44,725 nt of DNA from Bacteroidota bacterium (GCA_016717325.1 JADKFV010000039.1:1-44725); one strand, 5' to 3'. Shown: positions 1 to 11,128, counted from the stretch's first letter. The notes: a model not told the origin generated them from the letters alone. Made by a program: numbers and translations.

Positions 1-23
1 TTTTTCCACTTTCTAAAGTTCAT

Positions 24-1362
24 TTAAAAAAAACCAATAATGGTTTTTCTTTTTTGGTAATTATAAATGGCAAATTTCATTGCAGGGTCAATGTTGTTAT
101 AGAAATCATCAAAACCCATATCGGTGGCCAGTTCGGGTGATGTGAATTTACGTTTATCGCGTGCATCAAAATCCTGCCACCATAACCAGCTAAGGTTTAC
201 CTGCAACTTGCTGTTAGGCAAAGTTTCTGTTTTTGTATCGCCATAAAAATTAATATTTTCGGATGTGGGTTCGCCCACGAAAATTACTTCGGTATATTTT
301 TCTAATGCGTTTACCAGGTTTTGACAAGCAGAAAAAGTTCTTCTGCCAATGATGCAAAAGAATTTTCCCTTCTCATTTATTTTTCTTGATTTTATAATGC
401 TGGTAACAGTTTCTTTATTGTGATAATTATTTCCGCCACCGTTCATCCTCACATCTAAAATTAGCTGATGCACGTTATTGCTGTCAATAAAATTTACCAT
501 GCGTTTAAAAAAGTCTGCTATCGTTTTCTTTCCGTCATTTGATATAACACTGTGCCGTACATAAAGCGTTTTGCTTTCAGGCAAGTATTCCATATATCGA
601 TAAGCATCAGGTTCTTTCATCCATAAGGGCGTGGAATTATTTTTTCGCGCTTCCATCCACTCATCAGTCGCTTCAAGCCCTGTCATGCCCGAATATTCAA
701 AATCTATTTTTTTAAAAACAACACTTGCTTCCTTACCATCTTTTAAATATTTTATGGATACCTCTTCAGCGTTGTTACTTATGTTTTGAGTTTCTAAATA
801 TTCAGGAATTTGTAAAAAGAAAGGGCAATTGGATTTAAATCCCTGCTCGTTTTCATAAGAAACCAATGGCCGGACAGCTTCTATAGCATCATTTGTTTTC
901 ATGTTTCCAATCATGGTTACTTTTCCTCCGATGCAACCTGCATAGCCTTTATCAGCACTTTTAATATAAAGGCCATCACTAAACCAATACAACTCGAATG
1001 GATAACGGTGCAAAAGTGAAATCGTACCGGGCGCCTTTTCATTGCTCAAGCTTCCATGTTGATGCAGGTTGAAAGTATTAACCTGTATGTCCAATATGAA
1101 ACAAGGCAATAAGTTTTACAAAACCTGCTAATGCCTGTTCATTGCTCATAGAGGGCAACTGTTTATTCAACTCATCGGCCTGTTTATCCCAATCCTCTGC
1201 TGTGATGTTGTAAAACAGATTTGAATATTTTGTGTGAATGGTGGTTTTTAAATATTTTAAATCTTCTTGTAAAAGATTTGCGTTTGTTTGTTGGGCTTGT
1301 GCATAATTCACGAGCAAACTAATTACTACGAATAGAATTGTTTTAAGTTTTATTTTTTTCAT
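24..1362 (-). CDS. S41 family peptidase, exported (frameshifted)
   Basis: Two overlapping reading frames make one gene: 1078-1362 gives a signal peptide (MKKIKLKTILFVVISLLVNYAQA) and the N-terminal helical part, and 24-1109 gives the rest. The frame changes near 1078-1090, just after an HIGHTG motif that corresponds to the GDGH region of the family. The catalytic half has an LDVRMNGGGNNY segment and GRRTFSACQ, where the Ser after TF is the likely nucleophile, followed by FVGEPTSEN. Composite length is about 446 residues, usual for C-terminal-processing/tricorn-like S41 proteins of Bacteroidota. It would act in the periplasm or outside the cell on unknown substrates. It follows a second S41 gene by one base pair, so the two are probably cotranscribed. 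Family assignment is solid; the substrate is unknown. Confidence 0.5.
26..56 (-). terminator. Probable intrinsic terminator of the S41 peptidase operon
   Basis: On the minus strand the last codons of the peptidase and its stop overlap a short hairpin (AAAAACC, small loop, GGTTTTT) followed by a run of T. This fits a Rho-independent terminator overlapping the stop codon. The hairpin is short and A/T rich, so confidence is moderate. Confidence 0.5.
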
Positions 1363-1363
1363 T

Positions 1364-2821
1364 TTATTTTTTAATTAATTTATTTGTAAACTCCAATTCC
1401 AAATCAACATTGTTTATTTTATCCATTGCAGTTGGAAGCACGGTATAATTTGGAATGATTCCCCTGTCTGTGTATTGATAATCTTTTACTGCCATGCGAT
1501 AATTCATTAAAGGAATTTCAATTCTTATTTTGGAATTGGGTAATGTAAAATCCGGTGTAGGTCCTGAACAATTGCCATAATAATTGCCTCCGCTTTCTTC
1601 GCCTATAAAAATTGCTTTGGTGTGAAATTGAAGAAGCGATAAAAATTCGCTTGTGGTAGAAAAACACCACCCGTTTATCAATGCATAAATATTACCTGTG
1701 AATGTTGGCATGGAAGGATGTTGAATACCTGCATTGGGATGTTGTATATTATCAAAAGTCCCTTCGCTATTTGCTATCAACATTCCTTTTGGCGCTTTCA
1801 TGTCGGGCCTGTTGGTGTATTGAAAAAAATTAAAACTTTCTTTATTCATTCGTAAAGATTTATAGTAATCAAAATCATGATTGATAAAATAGGAAAACAA
1901 AATTTTGCCGTACTCGTCTGTTCCGCCACCGTTATCACGTACATCAAGAATTAAATTTGAAATATGGTTTGCGTCCAACTCTTCAAAAGACTTTTTTAGA
2001 AATTTCTCATAATCCATTTTGTGTTTTTTAAACTCTCCTTTATCAAAAGTTGTAATTCTTAAATAGGCAGAAGATTTATCTTCACTCATGCTAAATTCCG
2101 CAGGCTTCTGTGCATCAATTTCCGGATAGCGTTCTTTTCTAATTTCATTTAGTTTGTCAAAAAATAATCCTTGCAGCTTACTTGTTTTAACAGTGGTTTC
2201 ATTTTGCGAAATGTATTGCGCCTCATAAGTTTCAGAATAGCCATAAAGCATAAAAAAATATCTTGTAAAATAACGTGAGCTTGAAAGCAAGCGATATTTA
2301 TGAGTTACATTATTTCCATCTGACGGAAATATCAAAAGAAATTCTTTGATAAAATCTGCTGTTGAATGTCCGTTGATTGAAACAACTTGTGCCCCTAAAA
2401 ATTCTTTATCACTTAGTGTTGAATAATTCCGTTGAACATATAATTTATCGTCAGCATAATAAACCCTGAACGGAATGGCAGTGGCACCTTCGTCTAATGA
2501 ATCCAATTTAACTTTTGGAGGAACTACTTTTAAATGCCCGTCACCAATTTGTGATACAACTTTGCAAAGCACAATCATAAATTCTCTATTTGTCATTTGG
2601 TGTGTAATAGAAGAGGAAGTCGCCTCAAATATGGAATCCATTTGAGTTTTTGATTTAAACAAATAAAGCCCGGGATGCCCTTCTTCCAAAGAAGTTCTCA
2701 AAACATTAAAATCCTGTTTTAATTCTTCAACTGAATAAATTTCTTTTATGATATCTTTCTTTTGTCCGCGGGAGGATAAGGAAAGCGAAAAGAATATTAG
2801 AAATATTAAGTTGAGTTTCAT
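1364..2821 (-). CDS. S41 family peptidase, exported
   Basis: Intact 485-residue protein with a Sec signal peptide (residues 1-20). The N-terminal helical domain carries EEGHPGLY (about 46-53), a feature of Bacteroidota S41 proteins. QIGDGHLKV follows (91-99). The protease core has LILDVRDNGGGTDEYG (290-305) and NGWCFSTTSEF (383-393), with Ser388 the likely nucleophile, then FIGEESGGNYYGN. It is a serine peptidase of the tricorn/CtpA fold, probably periplasmic. It lies one base upstream of another S41 gene in the same direction; the pair may be a duplication, although the proteins differ clearly. Physiological role unknown. Confidence 0.5.
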   Translation of the reverse strand: MKLNLIFLIFFSLSLSSRGQKKDIIKEIYSVEELKQDFNVLRTSLEEGHPGLYLFKSKTQMDSIFEATSSSITHQMTNREFMIVLCKVVSQIGDGHLKVVPPKVKLDSLDEGATAIPFRVYYADDKLYVQRNYSTLSDKEFLGAQVVSINGHSTADFIKEFLLIFPSDGNNVTHKYRLLSSSRYFTRYFFMLYGYSETYEAQYISQNETTVKTSKLQGLFFDKLNEIRKERYPEIDAQKPAEFSMSEDKSSAYLRITTFDKGEFKKHKMDYEKFLKKSFEELDANHISNLILDVRDNGGGTDEYGKILFSYFINHDFDYYKSLRMNKESFNFFQYTNRPDMKAPKGMLIANSEGTFDNIQHPNAGIQHPSMPTFTGNIYALINGWCFSTTSEFLSLLQFHTKAIFIGEESGGNYYGNCSGPTPDFTLPNSKIRIEIPLMNYRMAVKDYQYTDRGIIPNYTVLPTAMDKINNVDLELEFTNKLIKK

Positions 2822-2971
2822 ACTTGTAAGTTTTTAATTGTTCAATAATTTTTTTCCCTTTTTAGTATTTAATTAATCAGGTTATGCAAGCAACGCTTTT
2901 TCATAAAATATTTTAGCTTCAACTTTAAGTAATATTTATTTTCGAAACTCAGCATAGTTGTCAATTGAGAT
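2822..2971. other. Intergenic, probable promoter region of the S41 pair
   Basis: This 150-bp A/T-rich gap separates the hydrolase from the S41 genes on the same strand. It should hold the S41 promoter, but I could not place a convincing TAnnTTTG box. Confidence 0.5.
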
Positions 2972-4021
2972 TTATTTTTTTGGCTCCAGAATCCAGGTTT
3001 TTACATAATCCAAATACTCCGGAATTGGCTTCGGTTTACCCTTGATAAAACTGAATAAGTTGAAGTTCAACAATTCAACAGAATCAGCAACGGTTTGGAT
3101 TAGATGACCTGTATTTTTGAACTGATGGATTCTAAAAAAAGTTGTGGTTTTAAGCGAATCATTCAATTGTAAAATGGATTGTTCAACAGGAATGTGAGAG
3201 TCCTTTTCACTATAAATAAACAGTAGCGGAACACTTAGATTTCTCCAATAAGGGATGGGCTCAAAAACACTTTTACGATAATGATTGAACATCGGTTTCT
3301 TGAGCGAATCTTCCGGTAAAAGTTCGGGGTTATATTCAAAATCTTTAAACCATTTACGGTCTTTAAATTTTTGTTTTAATAGTATAACCTTTTCTCTTCC
3401 TTCAAACGTGGCAACATATTCAGTTACGGAGCGATTATAATTGAGAATCTCTTCAATATCATTTACTGCATATCCCGATTCAGCAAGTTCTCTTCCTTTT
3501 TGAAATAAATCTGATTGATAAGGCGGCACTAAAGGACAAGAAGTGCAAACCGTAAATGACACATTATCCAGATGCTGTAAGGCAATCGGTACAACCCACC
3601 CTGCCTGACTTATTCCTAATATTCCTGCCTTGCTTTTGTCAATGTCGGGGCGATTAATTATAAACTTATACGTTGCTTGTAAATCTGAGGCAAGTAAATT
3701 AAAATCAGGGTTTTCATCATAGATTCCTTCCGAATCGCCTACACCTCGTTTATCAAAAATAAAAACAGCTATCCCGTTTTTTGAAAAATACTCCCCATAG
3801 GGCGTATAATAAAATGAGCTTCTCACACCTTTTCCGGAGCCATGGGCAAGCACGATAAGAGGGTATGGCGGTGGTGTTAACGGCTTGTAAAATGTGCCGG
3901 TGAAACGAGTTTGTCCAATATTATATTGAAGGGTTTCTGTATTATACTCATGCTTGCACGAAACTAAAGCCATACATACCAATATCATTATTAAGTTGAA
4001 TGTTTTTAAGCTAGTTATCAT
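2972..4021 (-). CDS. Alpha/beta-hydrolase lipoprotein
   Basis: A 349-residue protein starting with a lipoprotein signal (hydrophobic 8-20, LVSC lipobox with Cys22). The alpha/beta-hydrolase core shows the oxyanion HG at 60-61, DKRGVGDSEG (90-99), the nucleophile elbow GISQAG with Ser138, the acid in YSEKDSH (Asp274) and the base in NTGH (His306), so the catalytic triad is complete. Such proteins act as esterases or acyl-peptide-type hydrolases in the cell envelope; the substrate cannot be told from sequence. It stands alone, 150 bp from the S41 pair and 178 bp from the next gene. Confidence 0.5.
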   Translation of the reverse strand: MITSLKTFNLIMILVCMALVSCKHEYNTETLQYNIGQTRFTGTFYKPLTPPPYPLIVLAHGSGKGVRSSFYYTPYGEYFSKNGIAVFIFDKRGVGDSEGIYDENPDFNLLASDLQATYKFIINRPDIDKSKAGILGISQAGWVVPIALQHLDNVSFTVCTSCPLVPPYQSDLFQKGRELAESGYAVNDIEEILNYNRSVTEYVATFEGREKVILLKQKFKDRKWFKDFEYNPELLPEDSLKKPMFNHYRKSVFEPIPYWRNLSVPLLFIYSEKDSHIPVEQSILQLNDSLKTTTFFRIHQFKNTGHLIQTVADSVELLNFNLFSFIKGKPKPIPEYLDYVKTWILEPKK

Positions 4022-4199
4022 AACTCTGTATTTAATTATTATTAGAACTCCTAAGCACCTTTGTTGTTAGTTTAACAAGTAATTCCATCAAAGTTGCTTT
4101 ATGGTTTGTTTAGCTTAAACATAAATAATCTGCTAACAGAAGATACGAAATAAGCATATTGTTTTTTTCATTATGTTATGATTTTGTTTCAAAACCTCC
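4022..4199. other. Intergenic spacer
   Basis: A/T-rich gap between the hydrolase start and the end of the SBBP gene. I see no gene, clear hairpin or repeat in it. Confidence 0.5.
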
Positions 4200-5899
4200 T
4201 CAATTACCTTTAATCAATTTTACAGTTTTAAAATTTTCATTAGAATTTATTTTGCAGAAATAAATTCCTCTATTTAATTTATCTAAATCAATGCTGATTT
4301 TATTTTTACCAGGTTGAAGATTTGTTGTTGAAATTGTTTTTACTTCTCTGCCCGTCACATCATTAATTGAAATAGAAATATTTTTTGTTGCTGATAAATT
4401 AAATTCTAAAGTTAATGTAGCAGAAAATGGATTTGGGAATACGGAAAATTCCGTTGTTGGACTATCATAAATACCTGTGTTAATGCTGTTGAATGTATCG
4501 CTGAATTTTGCCACTATCAAATTAGGATTAAGGCAGCATGGCACATATAGTAAGGTGTCCCATGGTGCAGAACTTTGCGCTGTGCCTGTAAGATAAAAGG
4601 TGCTGTCGTTAGCTAAAGCAAGACCTAAGCCGGCATCATCAGAACCGCCTCCCATAACACGAGCGTAAGCTATAAGCCCGTTGGAGTCATAGCGTGCAAT
4701 AAAACAATGTGCGCTTTGAGTGAAGATTGGCACTGAATGTTATCGAAAGTTGCATTCAAAACATTGCCTCCAGGAAACCCTGTAATCACTGTATTGCCGT
4801 TTGCATCTGCGATGATGTCCCAGGCTTCATCATTCACAAGGCTTCCACCATGACGAAGCCACAGAGGAGTGCCGACAGCATTTACTTTCAACGTAATTAC
4901 TTCATGGTCGAACATGGTGTATCCATTAAAATATTGCAAACCGAATTGCACAGTATCTCCACTGGCATGACCCGTTATGTAAGTATTCTCATTTCCGTCA
5001 ATTGCCAATCCATGTAGGAAAGTGCCGTTTGTGCCACCACCACTGCTTAACCACTGGCAGGTAAGGTTACTATCAAGTTTCAACTCAAAAACATGAAAGA
5101 CCGAAGCGTTTGCAGTAAAACCATTGAGTGTAATGTTGTCGAAGAATGCACCGCCTACATAAATATTTCCGGAGCCGGATGCTACTTCAACTTCTCTCGC
5201 CTCCTGATGTACAGCGCTAATGTCATTTAGTTGAATGAGGTCAGTGCGTGTGCCATCCGGAAGGTAACGAAGCAAAATTCCGCCATCGTAAGTTAAGGAT
5301 AGCGAATCGAAAAGATTAGTTCCATCTACTGTTCCAACAACAACAATACGCCCTTGGTCATCTATGTCAATATCATTGAAGCCAGCACCCAAACCTTTGC
5401 CGCCACCGTGTTTCATCCACTGAATGTTTCCATTCAAATCATACTTTGCCAAAAAACCATGACGGCTGTTACCGGGATATGTATAGGAAATTGTATCGAA
5501 GGTGACCGTGGGGTTAGCGATTTGTGTTCGGAATGCACCACACACATATACTGCATTGTCGGCAACAGACACCTTCACCGATGCTTCCTGAATATCCACA
5601 AAGCCGGGACCGCCAAAAGTTCGCACCCATTGCACAAAACCGGCAGCATCATATTTAGCAAGGCATCCATCTTGCTGAGCAGGAACAAAAAGCCCGGAGA
5701 AGTAACTGTCTATTGCAAGATGTCCGATTACATAAGTGTTACTATTTGAGTCGGCATCCACAGCGGTGCCATTTTCGTTTGAACTGAATGGTGTTGAACC
5801 GGCATCACGAATCCATTGAATTGATTGTGCATTGAGATTATGAGGAGTAGTTATTGACAGAATAATTCCTGAAAATAAAATGGTAAATAATTTATTCAT
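4200..5899 (-). CDS. SBBP-repeat beta-propeller protein with T9SS sorting domain (frameshifted)
   Basis: Composite of 4670-5899 (N-terminal 409 residues) and 4200-4733 (C-terminal 177 residues). The frame changes near 4695, next to a short A run; joined, the protein is about 566 residues. A signal peptide (MNKLFTILFSGIILS...) is followed by repeated blocks of the type LAKYDAAGFVQWVRTFGG, each with a glycine-rich strand pair, typical of SBBP/beta-propeller repeats. The last about 80 residues (FSVFPNPFSATLTLEFNLS ... GIYFCKINS) are a type A T9SS C-terminal sorting domain. The protein is therefore predicted to cross the outer membrane and be displayed or released. Binding target unknown. It is followed by two more T9SS cargo genes in the same direction. 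Confidence 0.5.
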
Positions 5900-5903
5900 G
5901 ATT

Positions 5904-7112
5904 TTAATTTTTAATCATTTTAATAGTTTGTAAATTTTTATTCGATTTAATTTTACAGAAATAAACTCCATTTGTTAACTTTGAAATATCAATAGTAATG
6001 TTGTCTGTACTTTTATAAGAATTGCTTATAGAATTTAGTTGTACTTCAGTTCCAAGATTATCATATATCAGAATGGAGATGTGATTTTTCACTTCCTGGT
6101 TGCATGACAAGTTTATTATCGAACGTGCTGGATTCGGATAAATAGTAAATATCTTTTTGAGAATATAGAGGTCATTAATTCCCGTTAGACCGCCACCGTT
6201 ATTGGTGAAAAATATTTTACCCGTTTGCCCAACTGACCAGCCGTTAAGATTGTCAGCAAAACAAACATCATACAAATCGCCAGAGAATGTAATGGGTTGA
6301 TTAATCCAATTATTTCCACCATCAATTGTTCTGATAATTTTTCCTGTGCCAACAGCAGTGCCAATTTCTGAAGTTGTAAAATGCACCGCAAATAAATCGT
6401 TTGTCGCTCCGTTGGTTTGCATCATCCAGTTGTTACCGCCATCAGTTGTTTTTAAAATTGAACCACCGTAACCGACAACATATCCTGTGTCAACATTTAC
6501 AAATGAAACGCTCCGCAACTCATTTGTAGTGTTGCTTGTTTGTTGTGTCCAGTTGTTTCCACTGTCAATAGTTTTTAAAATAGTTCCGTTAAAACCTACA
6601 GCAAAAGCAATAGAATTATCTATCATTATAATGCCCGCTAACTCAACAGTAACATTACTGTTTTGCAAAATCCAACTTGCTCCTCCATCAGTTGTAGTGA
6701 TGATTACTCCATTTTGTCCTGATGCCATTCCGTTTAACGAATCATTAAAATGAACATGAACCAAATGTTCGGTTGTGTTGCTTGTTTGATTTGTCCAATT
6801 GAGCCCTCCATTTATGGTGTTCAATATCAAACCTGATTCACCAACAATAGTTCCATGCAATGAATCAACAAAAAACACATCACGCAAAAATTGAGTGGTG
6901 CCGCTAGTTTGTGACGTCCAGTTTAATCCTGCGTTTGCGGTATGCTTAATTACTCCGTTTGTTCCAACCGCAAAACCATTTTGATTGCTTGTAAAAGAAA
7001 CACCAAGCAAAGTTTCTGCTGTGTTGCTGATTTGAGGAGTCCATTGGCAAAAGGTATTCAATGAAAATAAATTCATTAAACAAGCAAGCCACAATTTATT
7101 ATTTCTTTTCAT
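5904..7112 (-). CDS. YCF48/BNR-repeat beta-propeller protein with T9SS sorting domain
   Basis: Intact 402-residue protein. A signal peptide (to about residue 22, ending TFCQ) is followed by about seven tandem repeats of roughly 43 residues with the pattern G-x-x-G-x-I-x-x-T-x-x-G-G-x-x-W (for example GVIITTTDGGASW). This is the YCF48/BNR propeller repeat also found in photosystem II assembly factors and sialidases. It lacks the context of either, so it is best read as a generic secreted propeller. Residues from about 323 (FTIYPNPARSIINLS) form a type A T9SS sorting domain ending TIKMIKN. It ends 5 bp from the start of the SBBP gene and is probably cotranscribed with it. Confidence 0.5.
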   Translation of the reverse strand: MKRNNKLWLACLMNLFSLNTFCQWTPQISNTAETLLGVSFTSNQNGFAVGTNGVIKHTANAGLNWTSQTSGTTQFLRDVFFVDSLHGTIVGESGLILNTINGGLNWTNQTSNTTEHLVHVHFNDSLNGMASGQNGVIITTTDGGASWILQNSNVTVELAGIIMIDNSIAFAVGFNGTILKTIDSGNNWTQQTSNTTNELRSVSFVNVDTGYVVGYGGSILKTTDGGNNWMMQTNGATNDLFAVHFTTSEIGTAVGTGKIIRTIDGGNNWINQPITFSGDLYDVCFADNLNGWSVGQTGKIFFTNNGGGLTGINDLYILKKIFTIYPNPARSIINLSCNQEVKNHISILIYDNLGTEVQLNSISNSYKSTDNITIDISKLTNGVYFCKIKSNKNLQTIKMIKN

Positions 7113-7149
7113 GTATTAGTTTTAACAAGAGCGTAATTTTGTATTTAAT

Positions 7150-8883
7150 TTATGGCTTTAAAAAAGCTACACTCGAAATTTTATGTTCACTCATTAAGTT
7201 TATCCAATATTTTCCGGCACCAATTCTTTGAACATCTATTTTTATTGCTCCAATAGATTTTTGTTCTGATGAAAGAATTATTCTTCCTGTTTCATCAATT
7301 ATGCTCCAACCGTCAATTATTTGAGATTCATTTTTAGATTGAATGCTAATCGATTTTTCTGTTGGGTTTGGAAATATGGCAAAAATATTGTCTTGACGAA
7401 TTTCGTTCACACCTGTTACCAGGCACAAGTTGTTGCTGCCCTCATCATGACAATAAAATTGGTTAGGCGAAACATTTGTAATCACATCAGTTTGTCCGCT
7501 TGAGAATATAAAAATAACAGAATCAATTAGCGTTGCATTTCCAAGACCGAAATGCACACGCAAATCATTCTGACTTTGAAAACTATTTTGAGCATTTATT
7601 TCTCTTAATTGCCAAACCGGATTTCCATTGATGACCGCTTTTAATTTTACAATGGTTCCTATTGCAGATTTATTGGAAGCAAAACCGTTGCATTTAATAT
7701 TTGCCCAATTGTTTGAATTGCCGGAAGTATTTTCAAACAAAGCGCGTCCTGCATTTTGTCCATGAAAAAATAAATCGAGATCGCCATCATTATCATAATC
7801 ACCGTTGGTTACTCCGCAACTACTAATGCTCCCTATACTTATTGCCGGAGAAAAAGCCAGACTACCATTGTTTAAATACAATTTTGATGTGGATGCATCG
7901 GCAGTAATTACAACATCAAGGTCGCCATCGTTATCATAATCGCCCCAGCAGTTGGTCAGATTTTGTGTAGTGGTTGTAAAAGGAGCTATATGCGAAAGAT
8001 ATGCACCCCCGGTGTTTTCATACAATCTGGTTTGCGCACCTGCATAATTTGTAAGACATAAATCCAAATCGCCATCGTTATCAGCATCAATAAAATTATA
8101 ACACTGCCCGTCCTGCTGCTGAGTTGCAAATAATTCTGTAGTCATTAATTGAAGTGTATCCAAACCGGTTTCCACTTTCATGTTTTTATAACAGTAATCG
8201 AAGCCAGGTGTGCCTCCGGGTCCGCTTGCAATAAACAAATCCATGTCGCCATCTAAATCATAATCGCTCCAATAAGGAACGGTATATGTATCGGTAATGT
8301 CAGTAATTGCATAACCAATAATGTTTTGTGGAGTTACAGAATTATTTGTGTTTAAATAAAGTTTGCAAGGAAACGGACCTGCTGCGTGAAAACCCGCAGC
8401 GTGAGCGTAAATAAAATCAAGGAAGGCATCGTTGTTCCAATTTCCAATAGCGCAACCCCACGAAGGAAAAGTATTAAGGTTTGCAATCTGCGCAGAGATG
8501 TTTGTAAATGTTCCTGCTCCATCATTCAAAAAAAGCACCAGAGGGTCTTTCTGATATGATACAATCTATATCACCGTCATTATCCAGATCGGCCCAGCTG
8601 CTGCCACCTTGTGGCTCTAACGGTGTGTAAGGCAAATCAGCAAGTGCCGTGAAACTACCGTTGCCATCGTTACGGAAAAGTTTATTAGGATAAGCAAACA
8701 AATCGATATCACCATCGTTATCAAAATCAATCCAGGCCGCACCTTTGTAAATTCCGTTTGACGTAAAGTTGTAACAGGGTTTGTTCCATTTATAACTTTT
8801 GTAAACCCGCCTTGTGCATTTGCCAGCATACAATTTAAAAATTGGATTATTGCAAACAAGAAGAAGACATATTTAATTTTCAT
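7150..8883 (-). CDS. FG-GAP/VCBS repeat protein with ASPIC/UnbV and T9SS domains (two frameshifts)
   Basis: Three frames form one protein of about 578 residues. The start chosen is MKIKYVFFLF, which opens a signal peptide ending ANA. The first frame break is at an A3 run at 8765-8767 (adding one base restores the reading into NGIYKGAAWIDFD). The second is at the A7 run 8528-8534 (removing one base joins SGA to FLNDGAG). At least six calcium-binding loops of the DxDxDGDxD type (for example DFDNDGDIDLF, DYDNDGDLDVV) mark FG-GAP/VCBS propeller repeats. They are followed by an ASPIC/UnbV segment (VHFGLGNATLIDSVIF) and a T9SS sorting domain (FAIFPNPTEKSISI). It is a predicted cell-surface or secreted adhesin-like protein of the CRTAC family; ligand unknown. 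Confidence 0.5.
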
Positions 8884-8949
8884 ACCCTTATTTTTCAGCA
8901 AAATAATGTGTGGTAAAACTAATTTAAGTCATCACCGATAAAGTATTAC

Positions 8950-10278
8950 TCAATTCAATCTGATTTTGTTTAGATTGCGGTAAGCTGTTGGAGTTACTCC
9001 CACAATTCTGCGAAAGGCGGTATTAAATGTATTCTTTGTATTGTAGCCAACGGTGTAGGCCACTTCAATAATGTTCATTGATTTTTTATCTGAATCGAGC
9101 AGCAATTGTTTGGCATCTTCAATGCGTAACATATTGATGTATTCAAAAAAGTTTACTTTGTAATACTGATTGATTACTTGTGAAACATAATGTTTGGCAA
9201 CTCCTAGTTTTATAGCAAGCGTTTCTAATTTCAATTCACTCTCCCGGTAAAGTTTCTCATTCAACATCAATTGCTTAAGGGCTTCCGCTAATTCATTACC
9301 TATATCAGCAGTGAGTCCTGAATTTTTGTATTTGACAGAACCAATTTCAATAGAAGATTCCGGTTCAGTTATCTCTTCCGTTTTGGGAACAATTAAAACA
9401 TTTTCTTCAGGCTGGCCAATTAAAATATTTGCCGTATAATCATAAACTAAAGTATGATCTTTTTTTTTGTCAGGATTGTTCTCTGCAATATTTTCTTTGT
9501 AAGAGAAATAAATGTTTTCAAGATTTAATGATTCTGTAACAGGAAAGCCATCAAGAATTTTTTTCTTGCCGTAGGCCATATAAATTATTGAAACAATGCT
9601 TACACACATTCCGGTGGAAACGAAATAATCTGTTGTCAAAGTAAACCACGATTGGCGAACCATGATGAAGTATGAAATGTAACAGGCAGTGTAAAAACCA
9701 AATAGTCCCACAATTATTAAAAGCCAGTTGTTAATATGACCTATGCGTTTTTCTTTTTTGATTTTTAAAAGTATCACTATAAAATAAGCCGTCATGTGAG
9801 CCATGATAAGATAGGTTACATACTGCAAATCGAGCACAAAATATTTTATCATCTTATAGTGATATATTTTAAGATTGGCAGTGCTTAAATAATAAGGCAG
9901 CATGAAAATAAAAATAGCGATAGCCGGAATGAAGTGGAAAATATATTTCGATTTCTTTTTGTTTTCCGAAAAAACATAATCAACATAAATCAATAATAAA
10001 GGGCCAAATAAAAGTTGAAGGGTTAAACTGATGTTGCACAACTGATGATATTGTTCTTGCAATCCCGTCCAGAAGAAAACGTATTCGAGAATGATAATTG
10101 ATTGAGCTAGTAGAAAAAAGGTGATGATTAAGTCGGCAGTATTTTTATTTTTTATTGCTAAAAACGAAAAGATAACAGAGTGTACAATCCCGAGGAATGC
10201 AAAACCATAAAAAAGTAAGATGGGTAAACTCATTTGTTTTTCTTTTTGGTGCAAATAAGCTAAAAAACCGAACGACAT
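8950..10278 (-). CDS. AraC-family regulator with N-terminal membrane domain
   Basis: A 442-residue protein. The first about 240 residues contain seven or so hydrophobic helices (for example LPILLFYGFAFLGIVHSVIF). A polar linker of about 100 residues follows, then a C-terminal AraC/XylS double helix-turn-helix (about 340-440; ESELKLETLAIKLGVAKHYVSQ and IIEVAYTVGYNTKNTFNTAFRR). This layout is common in Bacteroidota and suggests a membrane sensor that binds DNA directly. The first Met of this frame is kept, but Met16 (MSLPILL, start at 10233) just before the first membrane helix is at least as likely. It is divergent from the TonB-C gene across about 200 bp and may regulate it or itself. Ligand unknown. 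Confidence 0.5.
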   Translation of the reverse strand: MSFGFLAYLHQKEKQMSLPILLFYGFAFLGIVHSVIFSFLAIKNKNTADLIITFFLLAQSIIILEYVFFWTGLQEQYHQLCNISLTLQLLFGPLLLIYVDYVFSENKKKSKYIFHFIPAIAIFIFMLPYYLSTANLKIYHYKMIKYFVLDLQYVTYLIMAHMTAYFIVILLKIKKEKRIGHINNWLLIIVGLFGFYTACYISYFIMVRQSWFTLTTDYFVSTGMCVSIVSIIYMAYGKKKILDGFPVTESLNLENIYFSYKENIAENNPDKKKDHTLVYDYTANILIGQPEENVLIVPKTEEITEPESSIEIGSVKYKNSGLTADIGNELAEALKQLMLNEKLYRESELKLETLAIKLGVAKHYVSQVINQYYKVNFFEYINMLRIEDAKQLLLDSDKKSMNIIEVAYTVGYNTKNTFNTAFRRIVGVTPTAYRNLNKIRLN

Positions 10279-10478
10279 TGGTAATTCCCGATAAAATATG
10301 ACTTGAAATTTGTATTATTTTGTCAGATATGGTGCTAAAGACCTTTGCAAAGGGCGATTGTATTTTTTCGATTCGGGCTTAGTTTGGGATTTTGTAAGAG
10401 GTGGTAAAATTTCTTTATACTTATTTCTTTATTTCATTTGTTTACATTTACACCTTACAATTTAATAAACCAATTTCT
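10279..10478. promoter_or_regulatory. Divergent intergenic region between the AraC and TonB-C genes
   Basis: A 200-bp A/T-rich region that must carry promoters for both divergent genes. No perfect operator dyad or confident TAnnTTTG box was found, so it is listed only as the likely regulatory segment. Confidence 0.5.
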
Positions 10479-11101
10479 ATGATGAAGCGCTCACACGCAA
10501 TAAGACATTTGCAAAAATTTAAAATTGCAGACTCAAAAAATTATCACTGACTATTTTTTTTCTAGCATTTTATTTACAGGTATCAGCACAAGACGAATAT
10601 GAAACATGCTCTATGGAAGGCGAGGCGGCATGGGAGGGCGATACTGTTGCATTGCAAAAGTTTGTTGCCACTTGTGGTAAGATTGATACGTTAAATTTAG
10701 ATTCGCTCCATCATCGTGCTGGTAAAAATGCCACCTATCAGCAAATTACCATGCGGCTCAATAACGGTAAGGTTATACGTACCGATAGTGTTTATTTTGT
10801 TGCCGAAACAATGCCGCAGTTTAAAAGTGGCGCAAGTGATATTATTAAATATCTTCATGATAATATTCGCTACCCTGCAAAGGCAATGGAAAACAAAATT
10901 TCGGGAACCGTGTTGCTTAGTTTTATTGTGGCCCGCGATGGATCATTGACAAACATTAGAATAGAACGGGGCCTTGGCAGTGAACTTAATGTGGAAGCAA
11001 TAAGGGTAATAAAGGCGATGCCAAAATGGACGCCCGGAAAAATAAAAGGTAAACCTGTGCGTGTACATTATACAATGCCAATAAAATTTAAGTTGAGTTA
11101 A
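10479..11101 (+). CDS. Energy transducer TonB-type protein (frameshifted at the signal peptide)
   Basis: The long open frame from 10613 (162 residues) lacks a signal peptide. Immediately upstream the same frame encodes a signal-like segment (LTIFFLAFYLQVSAQ) but no start codon. An ATG at 10479 in another frame (MMKRSHAIRHLQ...) joins it if the A6 run at 10535-10540 gains one base, giving about 207 residues. The C-terminal 95 residues match the TonB C-terminal domain of Bacteroidota: PQF, YLHDNIRYPAKAMENKISGTV, an RDGSL turn and a final MPIKFKLS strand. It lacks the usual proline-rich linker, so it may be a periplasmic TonB-C domain protein rather than a true energy transducer. Confidence 0.5.
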
Positions 11102-11128
11102 TTCTGTATCGAAATATTCTCGTCAACA

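Noticed and set aside
5354..5749. Plus-strand open frame of 131 codons
   Set aside because: It lies wholly antisense to the SBBP propeller gene, whose signal peptide, repeats and sorting domain are clear. Several other plus-strand frames (for example 29391-29876 over nosZ, 29964-30410 over the cytochrome) were rejected for the same reason.
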